The notes below the pieces were generated by a model. That model did not search any database. It had not been told where the DNA came from and saw only the letters and a list, made by a program, of their open reading frames with translations. From contig DISE01000077.1 in assembly GCA_002421865.1 (NCBI GenBank), positions 15,616 to 22,607 on the forward strand: DNA of 6,992 nt, given 5' to 3'. Both the position numbers and the translations under genes were made by a program. Position 1 is the stretch's first letter. Each line of letters starts with the position of its first letter. This DNA is from Castellaniella sp. UBA6218 (GTDB lineage Bacteria; Pseudomonadota; Gammaproteobacteria; Burkholderiales; Burkholderiaceae_B). Shown one piece after another: positions 1 to 6,089 of the stretch.

Positions 1-1002
1 GTGGAGTTGCTGCGCCTGCTGTCGCAGCATCCCGGCGTGCGGCTGCACGCCATCACATCCCGCAAGGAGTCGGGGATGCCGGTGGCCGACATGTTTCCCA
101 ACCTGCGCGGCCACGTGGACCTGTGTTTCCAGACCCCCGAGGAAGCCGCGCTGGATCAGTGCGATGTGGTGTTCTTCGCCACGCCGCACGGCGTGGCCAT
201 GGAACAGGCGCGCGGCCTGCTGGAACACGATGTCCGGGTGATCGATCTTGCGGCGGATTTCCGCCTGCAGGACGTGGATACCTTCCAGCAGTGGTACAAA
301 ATGCCGCACAGCAGCCCCGACGTGCTCAAGGAAGCCGTCTACGGCCTGCCGGAGCTGGATCGTGACCGCATCCGCCAGGCACGGGTCGTGGGCAATCCCG
401 GTTGCTATCCGACCACGGTGCTGCTGGGGCTCGCTCCCGTGCTGCAGGCCGGCCGGCCCCTGGTCGATACGTCCCATGTCATCGCCGATTCGAAATCCGG
501 GGTGTCGGGGGCGGGCCGCAAGACCCAGGTCGGCTCCCTGTTCTCCGAGGCCGCCGACAACTTCGCGGCCTACGGCGTGGCCGGGCACCGCCATCATCCG
601 GAAATCTCCGAATGCCTGGCCCGCATCGCGGGCGCGCCGGTGGGCCTGACCTTCGTGCCGCATCTGGTGCCGATGATCCGGGGGATGTTTTCCACGCTGT
701 ACCTGCGCATCCTGCCCGACGCGCTGGACACCGATTTCCAGGCATTGTACGAACGGCGTTATGCCGACGAGCCCTTCGTCGACGTCATGCCGGCGGGCAG
801 CCTGCCGCAGACGCGCTCGGTGCGCGCCTCGAACATGTTGCGTATCGCCGTGCACCGGCCCGCCGGCGGCGACACCCTGGTGGTGCTCGTGGTCCAGGAC
901 AATCTCGTCAAGGGTGCCGCGGGCCAGGCCGTGCAGAACATGAATCTGATGTTCGGCCTGCCGGAAACCACCGGGCTGCGGCACGTGGCGGTACTGCCCT
1001 GA
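1..1002 (+). CDS. argC: N-acetyl-gamma-glutamyl-phosphate reductase (ArgC, type 1), 5'-truncated by window edge
   Basis: ArgC makes N-acetylglutamate semialdehyde from N-acetyl-glutamyl phosphate with NADPH, the third step of arginine biosynthesis in the cytoplasm. The visible 333 codons begin at the VELLRLL segment that normally follows the N-terminal GxxGxxG nucleotide loop. That loop is missing, and the family is usually about 345-350 residues, so the GTG at base 1 is an internal valine codon and the true start lies roughly 18 codons upstream. Visible landmarks are FFATPHG (about residues 58-64), the catalytic cysteine in GNPGCYPTT (Cys135 of the visible part), the active-site region SKSGVSGAGR (about 165-174), GHRHHPEI (195-202, with the conserved His196) and the C-terminal KGAAGQAVQNMNLMFGL. 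The gene ends in TGA and is followed after 11 bp by the next gene on the same strand, so the two are probably cotranscribed. Identification is secure from motifs and overall similarity. Confidence 0.96.
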   Translation: MELLRLLSQHPGVRLHAITSRKESGMPVADMFPNLRGHVDLCFQTPEEAALDQCDVVFFATPHGVAMEQARGLLEHDVRVIDLAADFRLQDVDTFQQWYKMPHSSPDVLKEAVYGLPELDRDRIRQARVVGNPGCYPTTVLLGLAPVLQAGRPLVDTSHVIADSKSGVSGAGRKTQVGSLFSEAADNFAAYGVAGHRHHPEISECLARIAGAPVGLTFVPHLVPMIRGMFSTLYLRILPDALDTDFQALYERRYADEPFVDVMPAGSLPQTRSVRASNMLRIAVHRPAGGDTLVVLVVQDNLVKGAAGQAVQNMNLMFGLPETTGLRHVAVLP

Positions 1003-1003
1003 C

Positions 1004-1008
1004 GGAGG
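1004..1008 (+). promoter_or_regulatory. Shine-Dalgarno of the DUF6776-like gene
   Basis: GGAGG lies just after the argC stop and 5 nt before ATG 1014. It fixes the start of this gene, whose frame stays open far upstream inside argC. Confidence 0.8.
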
Positions 1009-1013
1009 CGCGC

Positions 1014-1760
1014 ATGACGCAACCTTCCGAGGCGCGTGGCGGCGGTTTCAGCGCCTGGCTGGTGCGCGGCCTGTCCCGGCTTGTGCTGCTGCTGGTGGTC
1101 TTCGCCATCGGGGCGCTGGCCATGCATTTCGGCATGCATGCCGGGGACCGCGCCGAAAACCAGGCGCTGCGGTCCCGGATCGAATCCCTGAGCACCGAAC
1201 TGTCCGTTGCCCGGACCGACCTGGCGGCCCTGCGCAGCGAGGCCGAGGTCCAGGCGGGCACCCAGCGCGCGCTCCAGAATAGCAACGCCGAACTCCAGCG
1301 CGAGCTGGGCCGTACACGCGACCAGTTGGCGTTCTATGAACAGTTGATCCCTCCGGGGCCGGCGGGCGCCGTCGCGGTGCGCGCCTTCGACATCCAGGCC
1401 GAAGGCGAATTTCTGCGCTACCGGGTGCTGCTGACGCGCAACGCGGCGCCCCAGGCGGATCCCTTCAAAGGCCGCATGCGGTTCGTGGCCTATGGTCGTT
1501 CCCAGGGCAAAGCCGTTAAAATCGAATTGAGTCCGCCGGTGGCCCCCGCCGCCGGCGAGGCCGCCGCATCCGCCCCGGGGGCGGATCCGCTGACCCTGGT
1601 CTTCGACCAGTTCCAGCGCAGCACAGGCGTTCTGCGGCGGGTGCCGGATCTGTCGATCCAAACGGTCCGCCTCGAGATCCTCGAGGGCGACACGGTCCGG
1701 GCCTCCCAGGACGCCGATCTGAATCGCGTGGTCTCCGACCGCGCAGGAGTCTTGCCTTGA
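1014..1760 (+). CDS. Membrane-anchored coiled-coil protein of unknown function (DUF6776-like)
   Basis: This is a 248-residue protein with no assigned function. It starts at ATG 1014, preceded by a clear GGAGG (1004-1008) with 5-nt spacing. A short N-terminus with several basic residues (Arg8, Arg18, Arg22) leads into one hydrophobic segment at about residues 21-40, and no lipobox is seen. Residues about 46-110 are rich in Glu, Gln, Arg and Leu with heptad-like spacing (Leu52, Ile56, Leu59, Leu63, Leu70, Leu73), which predicts a coiled coil. A conserved-looking FYEQLIPPGPAG (108-119) opens a C-terminal domain of alternating polar and hydrophobic strands, broken by an Ala/Pro-rich linker at about 174-190. 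The plan suggests a single-pass inner-membrane protein with its coiled coil and C-domain in the periplasm; this topology is inferred. It resembles the betaproteobacterial family I know as DUF6776, recalled rather than searched. Its stop overlaps the erpA start by 4 nt. Confidence 0.88.
   Translation: MTQPSEARGGGFSAWLVRGLSRLVLLLVVFAIGALAMHFGMHAGDRAENQALRSRIESLSTELSVARTDLAALRSEAEVQAGTQRALQNSNAELQRELGRTRDQLAFYEQLIPPGPAGAVAVRAFDIQAEGEFLRYRVLLTRNAAPQADPFKGRMRFVAYGRSQGKAVKIELSPPVAPAAGEAAASAPGADPLTLVFDQFQRSTGVLRRVPDLSIQTVRLEILEGDTVRASQDADLNRVVSDRAGVLP
1745..1749 (+). promoter_or_regulatory. Shine-Dalgarno supporting the TTG start of erpA
   Basis: AGGAG lies inside the 3' end of the coiled-coil gene, 7 nt before TTG 1757. 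No in-frame ATG exists near the conserved N-terminus, so this site decides the non-ATG start. Confidence 0.7.
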
Positions 1761-2122
1761 GCACCATCGAACACGCGGATCTCGACGTTCCGCCCAGTCC
1801 CCTGATCTTCACGGACGCCGCTGCCGCCAAGGTCCGGGAGCTGCTGGTCGAGGAAAACAATCCCGGCCTGAAACTGAGGGTCTTCGTCCAGGGGGGCGGC
1901 TGTTCGGGTTTCCAGTACGGCTTCACTTTCGACGAGGACGTGGCCGAAGACGATACGACCATCGAGCGCGATGGTGTCCAGTTGCTGGTGGACCCCATGA
2001 GCTTCCAGTATCTTGTCGGCTCCGAGATCGATTACAAGGACGACCTGGAGGGCTCGCAGTTCGTCATTCGCAATCCCAACGCCAACACCACTTGCGGCTG
2101 CGGCTCCTCGTTCTCGCCCTGA
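1757..2122 (+). CDS. erpA: Iron-sulfur cluster insertion protein ErpA (A-type carrier)
   Basis: ErpA is an A-type carrier that binds a Fe-S cluster and hands it to apoproteins in the cytoplasm. The 121-residue product is full length for the family. It has the HesB/IscA fold signature: TDAAAAKVRELL (residues 19-30), LRVFVQGGGCSGFQYGF (40-56), and the C-terminal CGCGSSFS. The three conserved cluster-ligand cysteines are Cys49, Cys113 and Cys115. The start is a TTG at 1757 that shares TTGA with the TGA of the preceding gene. An AGGAG at 1745-1749 sits 7 nt upstream and supports it. The acidic stretch DEDVAEDD (59-66) and the VDPMSFQYL segment (80-88) are as I recall from betaproteobacterial ErpA. 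The overlap implies cotranscription and probably translational coupling with the coiled-coil gene. IscA is a close relative, but the length and the QYGFTFDE and DPMSFQYL wording favour ErpA. Confidence 0.95.
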   Translation: MSTIEHADLDVPPSPLIFTDAAAAKVRELLVEENNPGLKLRVFVQGGGCSGFQYGFTFDEDVAEDDTTIERDGVQLLVDPMSFQYLVGSEIDYKDDLEGSQFVIRNPNANTTCGCGSSFSP

Positions 2123-2161
2123 TGCTTTTCGGCATGTGGCCCGGGCAGTGGCGGAGGCGCT

Positions 2162-3274
2162 CTACACCGGGTACAGGCAGCCCGCGATGGTCGCGTGCCG
2201 CGCCCCCGTGACGGCGGGCAAACAGACCGGGCGGCCTCGCAAGTGCGCCTGCGCCAGCCAGGCGAAGGCCAGCGCCTCGACGTCCTGAGCGGGTACGCCG
2301 CAAGCGTCCGTGGTGGTCAATCGGCAGGGCAGCGCTCGCGCCAGCGCGTCCATGAGCACCGGGTTCCGTGCGCCGCCGCCGCACGCCAGGACTTCCCGGG
2401 TATCCGGCGCGTGCTGACGGACGGCGGAGGCGATTGTTTCCACCGACAGGCGCAGCAGGGTGGCCTGGACATCGGCGGGCCGCATGGCGCGTTCATCGCC
2501 GGCCAAGGCGTCGAGCCGGCCATCCAGCCAGGCCAGGCTGAACAGATCGCGTCCGGTTGATTTCGGCGGCGCCTGATCGAACCAGGGTTCGGCCAGCAGC
2601 GCGGCCAGCAGTCCGTCGTGGCAGCGGCCTTGGGCCGCCCAGGCGCCGTCATGGTCGTAGGGCCGGTTCTGGTGGCGACGGATCCAGGCATCAATCAGCA
2701 TGTTGGCCGGCCCGGTGTCGAAGCCGCGGACCGGGTCTTCGAGCACGGTCAGGTTCGCGATACCACCCAGATTCAGGATCACGCGGCCCGCGCCGCATCC
2801 GAAACGCGCGGCGTGGAAGGCCGGCACCAGCGGGGCGCCCTGGCCGCCAGCCGCGACGTCGCGGCTGCGGAAATCCGCCACCACCGCGATGCCGGTGCGT
2901 TCCACCAGCCGCGCCGGAGCATTGATTTGCAGGGTATAACCGCACTCGGGTGCGTGGCGCACGGTCTGTCCATGGGCGCCGATGGCGCGGATCCTGGATG
3001 CGTGCAGGCCGGCCTGCGACAGCAGGTCATGGACGACGGCCGCGTAGCAGTCCGCCAGTGCGTTGGCCGCCCGGGCCGCCCGGGCGAGTTCGTCGGGGCC
3101 AGGGGCGTTCAGGGCCAGCAATTGATGGCGCAGCCCGTCCGGCAAGGCCAGACCGGCGCTGGCCAGCACCTGGATCGAGTCGCCGGCCAGATCCGCCAGC
3201 ACGCCGTCCACGCCATCGGTGCTGGTGCCCGACATCAGGCCGATGTAGGGCTCGGTTTCCCGGGCGGAGGCCAT
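2162..3274 (-). CDS. anmK: Anhydro-N-acetylmuramic acid kinase AnmK
   Basis: AnmK hydrolyses the 1,6-anhydro ring of anhMurNAc and phosphorylates it to MurNAc-6-phosphate, a cytoplasmic step of peptidoglycan recycling. The product from ATG 3274 is 370 residues, matching the family (E. coli about 369). Sugar-kinase/actin-fold motifs are in order: GLMSGTSTDGVD (residues 12-23, phosphate loop), GAHGQT (99-104), FRSRDVAAGGQGAPLVPAFH (135-154), LNLGGIAN (168-174), FDTGPANMLID (185-195, where Asp186 aligns with the catalytic aspartate), and CGGGARN (298-304). EALAFAWLA near the C-terminus is also typical. The frame stays open 70 codons further upstream, but that part overlaps the endopeptidase gene and does not resemble AnmK. 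ATG 3274 is 8 bp after the endopeptidase stop, so it is probably the second gene of that operon. The Shine-Dalgarno is weak (GGAA about 11 nt upstream), which suggests reliance on coupling. Confidence 0.96.
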   Translation of the reverse strand: MASARETEPYIGLMSGTSTDGVDGVLADLAGDSIQVLASAGLALPDGLRHQLLALNAPGPDELARAARAANALADCYAAVVHDLLSQAGLHASRIRAIGAHGQTVRHAPECGYTLQINAPARLVERTGIAVVADFRSRDVAAGGQGAPLVPAFHAARFGCGAGRVILNLGGIANLTVLEDPVRGFDTGPANMLIDAWIRRHQNRPYDHDGAWAAQGRCHDGLLAALLAEPWFDQAPPKSTGRDLFSLAWLDGRLDALAGDERAMRPADVQATLLRLSVETIASAVRQHAPDTREVLACGGGARNPVLMDALARALPCRLTTTDACGVPAQDVEALAFAWLAQAHLRGRPVCLPAVTGARHATIAGCLYPV

Positions 3275-3282
3275 GCGGCGGC

Positions 3283-4614
3283 TTATTCCAGGGCGACCTG
3301 GATGCGGCTGTCCTGCAGCCGCGCCATCAGCTTGATCTGGGGCTGGTAGCGGGCCACCACGGTCTGGAAGGCCTTGCGGTCGGCCGCGTCCAGCGTGCGC
3401 GCCACGGGCAGGTCGACCGACAGCGGATCGACAGGGCGCTTGTCGATGCGGAATTCGTAATGCAGGTGCGGCCCGGTCGCCCATCCGGTCGATCCGACGT
3501 AGCCGATCAATTGACCCTGCTGGACATGGTCGCCCTTTTTAAGGCCCTTGGCGAACCGGCTCTGGTGGGCGTACAGCGTGGAATATTTGCCGAAGTTCTT
3601 CAGGATGATGACGTTGCCATAGCCGTTCTGCCGGCCGATGAATTCCACCGTGCCGTCGGCCGTGGCGTGGATCGGTGTCCCGGAAGGAGCGGCGTAGTCC
3701 ACGCCCTTGTGACCGATCCATTTATTATGGACGGGGTGCATGCGCATGCCGAAGCCCGAGCTGATGCGGGTGAACTTGATCGCGGTGCGCAGGAAGGCTC
3801 CCTTCAGGCTGGCGCCGGAGAAATCATAGTAGCCACCCTGTGTCTGGCCATTCTGGAACCAGACGGCGCTGTAGGTCTTGCCCCGGTTGATGAATTCCAG
3901 GGCGCGGATGTGGCCGGTGCCGACTTCCTCGCCATCGTGCATGTAGGCATCGTAGACGATGCGGAAGCGGTCGCCCTTGCGCAGATCCTTCAGGAAGTCG
4001 ATGCGGCTGCCCAGGATGTCCACCATTTCCATGGTGATGGCGTCGGGGATCTGCGCCTGGTCGGCGGCGCCGAACAGGGAACTGGAGATCTCGCCTTCGG
4101 CGATGCGGGTTTCGCGCACGGCGGCGATGGTGCGTTCCTGGGCGGTGAACCCCCCGTCCGCGGGCCGGACTTCGAGCCAGGCGGAATCGACTCCGGACTT
4201 TACGGAGGCGCCGGGCGTGTGTGTGTAGCGCAGCCACACCATACGCCCCTGGTCGTCCAGGGCGGCCTGGACTGTGCGGCCCGGATAAAGCTTGTAGATC
4301 GAGCGCGCGCGTTCATCGTGCGTCAGGAAGGCGAGCAAGCCGTCCTCGTCGACCCCGAGGCGGTTCAGCAGGTCGGCCACCGTGTCGCCGCGGCGGATGC
4401 GGGTCGAGGCGATGTAGGGCGCGGCGTCGTGGCCTGTCTGGGCGTTCAGGGGAGGCAGGTCGAGCGTCTGACGGGCCTGGAAGACGGGTTCCGGTGGAGC
4501 GGATGGCTGGACGACGGCCAATGCGGCTGCGGTCAGGAACAGGCCGCCGGCGGCGAACAACAGACTGCGGGTGATATGTCGGCGGTGTTGCGGCTGGTGG
4601 GCCTCGGGCATCAT
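3283..4614 (-). CDS. M23 family peptidoglycan DD-metalloendopeptidase (MepM/YebA-like)
   Basis: This is a 443-residue zinc metallopeptidase of the LytM/M23 type, expected to cut peptide cross-links of peptidoglycan in the periplasm and make room for new strands. Residues about 16-35 form an uncleaved signal anchor or signal peptide with no lipobox cysteine. A LysM/OapA-like segment follows at about 72-130 (IRRGDTVADLLNRLGV onward). A Csd3/YebA-type second domain covers about 172-255 (GEISSSLFGAAD and LRKGDRFRIVYD). The M23 catalytic domain is at about 270-400, with zinc ligands in GHKGVDY (His302, Asp306) and HLH (His385) and the catalytic histidines His350 and His383. All expected active-site residues are present, so it should be active. 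Length and domain order match MepM (about 440 residues). ATG 4614 is followed by a second ATG at 4611, and neither has a clear Shine-Dalgarno. Its partner anmK follows after 8 bp. The exact bond cleaved is inferred from the family. Confidence 0.93.
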   Translation of the reverse strand: MMPEAHQPQHRRHITRSLLFAAGGLFLTAAALAVVQPSAPPEPVFQARQTLDLPPLNAQTGHDAAPYIASTRIRRGDTVADLLNRLGVDEDGLLAFLTHDERARSIYKLYPGRTVQAALDDQGRMVWLRYTHTPGASVKSGVDSAWLEVRPADGGFTAQERTIAAVRETRIAEGEISSSLFGAADQAQIPDAITMEMVDILGSRIDFLKDLRKGDRFRIVYDAYMHDGEEVGTGHIRALEFINRGKTYSAVWFQNGQTQGGYYDFSGASLKGAFLRTAIKFTRISSGFGMRMHPVHNKWIGHKGVDYAAPSGTPIHATADGTVEFIGRQNGYGNVIILKNFGKYSTLYAHQSRFAKGLKKGDHVQQGQLIGYVGSTGWATGPHLHYEFRIDKRPVDPLSVDLPVARTLDAADRKAFQTVVARYQPQIKLMARLQDSRIQVALE

Positions 4615-4715
4615 GGGCGGAGACGATAGGGTGGGTTCAGGCTGCGCTTGGCCTGGGCGGGACGGGGGGTTCTGCTAACATGAGATCCCCGTCGCCCGGC
4701 AGGGCGTCGAATGTG

Positions 4716-4746
4716 TTGTACAGAAGCTGCGGTGGCACGTTATGCT
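4716..4746 (+). promoter_or_regulatory. Candidate sigma-70 promoter for tyrS
   Basis: A -35-like TTGTAC (4716-4721) and a -10-like TATGCT (4741-4746) are separated by 19 bp, slightly longer than the ideal 17. Initiation would be near 4753, giving an untranslated leader of about 64 nt that contains the T-rich tract. Each hexamer matches consensus only in part, so this is a prediction. Confidence 0.35.
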
Positions 4747-4799
4747 AGCGCATGCCTGCTGTTTTTTCGAGCGGTTTTTCATTTTTTTTGATTACTTTC

Positions 4800-4808
4800 T
4801 GGTAAAAG
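4800..4808 (+). promoter_or_regulatory. Alternative extended -10 element immediately upstream of tyrS
   Basis: TGGTAAAAG fits the TGn-plus-hexamer form of an extended -10 (hexamer TAAAAG, 4803-4808) and follows the T-rich tract. A start about 7 nt after it would fall at about 4815, almost on the tyrS ATG at 4817, implying a nearly leaderless message. No -35 lies at good spacing. It competes with the candidate at 4716-4746. Confidence 0.25.
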
Positions 4809-4816
4809 CGTATATC

Positions 4817-6043
4817 ATGCCGTCCCCCTCCGACCCCGTCGACCCCCGGATCGCCGAAGATCTGCGTGTGGCCCAGCGGGGTTGCGACGAACTGCTCGTC
4901 GTCTCCGAATTCGCCGCCAAGCTCGCGCGCAGCCGCGCCACCGGCACGCCCTTGCGCATCAAGCTCGGCCTGGACCCTACGGCGCCCGACATCCACCTGG
5001 GTCATACGGTGGTGCTGAATAAAATGCGCCAGCTCCAGGATCTCGGCCATACCGTGATCTTCCTGATCGGCGACTTCACCGCCCAGATCGGCGACCCCAG
5101 CGGCCGCAACGCCACCCGCCCGCCGCTCACGCCTGAACAGATCCGCGAAAACGCCAAGACCTATTACGCCCAGGCGAGCCTGGTGCTGGATCCTGACCGC
5201 ACCGAGATCCGCTACAACTCCGAATGGTGCGATCCGCTGGGCACGCGCGGCCTGATCCAGCTGGCGTCGCGCTACACCGTGGCCCGCATGATGGAGCGCG
5301 ACGACTTCACCCGCCGCTTCAAGGGCGGCGTGCCGATCTCCGTGCATGAATTCCTGTACCCGCTGCTCCAGGGCTACGATTCGGTCGCCCTGAAGGCCGA
5401 CCTCGAACTCGGCGGCACCGACCAGAAGTTCAACCTGCTGGTGGGCCGGGAACTGCAAAAGGAATATGGTCAGGAACCCCAGTGCGTCCTGACGATGCCG
5501 CTGCTCGAAGGCACTGACGGGGTCGAAAAGATGTCCAAGTCCAAGGGCAACTACATCGGCATCACCGAGGCGCCGGATTCCATGTTCGGCAAGCTGATGT
5601 CGATCTCCGACACCCTGATGTGGCGCTATTTCGAACTGCTGTCCTTTCGCTCGATGGCGGATATCGGCGCCTTGCAGGCGGAAATCACCGCCGGTCGCAA
5701 TCCGCGCGACGCCAAGGTGCTGCTGGCCAGCGAGATCGTCGACCGCTTCCACGGCGCCGGGGCCGGCGCCCGCGCGTTGGAACAGTTCAACGCCCGGTTC
5801 CGCGACGGCGCGATCCCAGACGAGATGCCCGCAGTCACCGCAGGCGCGGCGCCCATGGGCATCCTCAAGGTGCTGCGCGAATCGGGGCTGGCGGCTTCGG
5901 CGTCCGAGGCCCAGCGCAACATCGAACAGGGCGGCGTGCGCATCGATGGCGACCGCGTCGAGGACAAATCCTTGCTGCTGCCGGCAGGCACCTACGTGAT
6001 GCAGGTCGGCAAGCGCAAGTTCGCCCGGGTCACCCTGACCTGA
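4817..6043 (+). CDS. tyrS: Tyrosyl-tRNA synthetase, KMSKS type
   Basis: TyrRS activates tyrosine with ATP and charges tRNA-Tyr in the cytoplasm, and is essential for translation. The product from ATG 4817 is 408 residues, normal for the class. The class I Rossmann domain shows the HIGH-type motif as HLGH (residues 60-63, within DPTAPDIHLGHT), GDFTAQIGDPSGR (85-97), the tyrosine-pocket region QGYDSVALKADLELGGTDQ (185-203), and KMSKS (238-242). The C-terminal S4-type RNA-binding domain is at about 345-405 (GILKVLRESGL and QGGVRIDGDRV). A KMSKS rather than the KFGKT of E. coli TyrS places it in the second bacterial TyrRS group, the form I expect in betaproteobacteria. The start at MPSPSDPVDPR is chosen by similarity to relatives. 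The frame is open 25 codons further up to ATG 4742, but that stretch is Phe-rich T-tract sequence. No good Shine-Dalgarno precedes ATG 4817. Confidence 0.96.
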   Translation: MPSPSDPVDPRIAEDLRVAQRGCDELLVVSEFAAKLARSRATGTPLRIKLGLDPTAPDIHLGHTVVLNKMRQLQDLGHTVIFLIGDFTAQIGDPSGRNATRPPLTPEQIRENAKTYYAQASLVLDPDRTEIRYNSEWCDPLGTRGLIQLASRYTVARMMERDDFTRRFKGGVPISVHEFLYPLLQGYDSVALKADLELGGTDQKFNLLVGRELQKEYGQEPQCVLTMPLLEGTDGVEKMSKSKGNYIGITEAPDSMFGKLMSISDTLMWRYFELLSFRSMADIGALQAEITAGRNPRDAKVLLASEIVDRFHGAGAGARALEQFNARFRDGAIPDEMPAVTAGAAPMGILKVLRESGLAASASEAQRNIEQGGVRIDGDRVEDKSLLLPAGTYVMQVGKRKFARVTLT

Positions 6044-6046
6044 GCC

Positions 6047-6073
6047 TGGGGTCCGCCACATGGACGGGCCCCA
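6047..6073 (+). terminator. Hairpin between tyrS and the PEBP gene, possible weak terminator or mRNA-stabilising stem
   Basis: TGGGGTCC (6047-6054) pairs with GGGCCCCA (6066-6073) to give an 8-bp stem with one T·G wobble and an 11-nt loop. It begins 4 nt after the tyrS stop and ends 6 nt before the Shine-Dalgarno of the next gene. No T-run follows, so it is not a classical intrinsic terminator. It may attenuate read-through or protect the tyrS 3' end. Confidence 0.45.
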
Positions 6074-6079
6074 ACCCAC

Positions 6080-6085
6080 GGAGGA
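6080..6085 (+). promoter_or_regulatory. Shine-Dalgarno deciding the PEBP gene start
   Basis: GGAGGA with a short spacer (4-5 nt) to ATG 6090 selects this start over the in-frame ATG at 6060, which lies inside the hairpin loop. Confidence 0.8.
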
Positions 6086-6089
6086 TCCC

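Larger units (their letters stand above)
4615..4816. other. Divergent intergenic region between the M23 endopeptidase gene and tyrS
   Basis: These 202 bp separate genes leaving in opposite directions, so promoters for both should lie here. The left two-thirds is GC-rich. It holds a small hairpin (CGCCC 4693-4697, GGGCG 4702-4706, 4-nt loop) with no T-run after it. The right part, 4761-4800, is strikingly T-rich (runs of 6, 5 and 8 T) in an otherwise GC-rich window, as expected of an upstream promoter element or an easily melted region. No RNA gene is recognised. Confidence 0.8.

Noticed and set aside
1..3. GTG at base 1 as the argC start
   Set aside because: It corresponds to a valine inside the conserved GVELLRLL segment after the nucleotide-binding loop, so the gene is cut by the window edge.
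759..1661. Open frame of 300 codons on the - strand opposite argC and the coiled-coil gene
   Set aside because: Spans the junction of two well-supported + strand genes, has no start signal I can see and no recognisable domain.
2950..4629. Open frame of 559 codons on the + strand opposite anmK and the M23 gene
   Set aside because: It runs antisense to two genes with intact family motifs, has low-complexity Arg/Gly/Ala-rich sequence in its first third, and recognisable domains are absent. Long antisense frames are common at this GC content.
4693..4706. CGCCC/GGGCG hairpin as a terminator or riboswitch in the divergent region
   Set aside because: Only 5 bp with a 4-nt loop, no T-run on either side in the needed position and no further conserved structure. 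Expected by chance in GC-rich DNA.
4744..4755. Adjacent palindromes GCTAGC and GCATGC as an operator
   Set aside because: Two unrelated 6-bp palindromes that do not form a longer dyad. They overlap a plausible -10 box, and there is no regulator site I can name.
4788..4816. TTGATT / TATATC pair with 17-bp spacing as the tyrS promoter
   Set aside because: Hexamers and spacing look good, but initiation would fall at about 4823, inside the coding sequence after ATG 4817, with no suitable downstream start before conserved residues.
6060..6089. ATG 6060 as the PEBP gene start
   Set aside because: It lacks a ribosome site and lies in the loop of the 6047-6073 hairpin. ATG 6090 has a near-perfect GGAGGA and gives the family-like N-terminus MKLHSESF.
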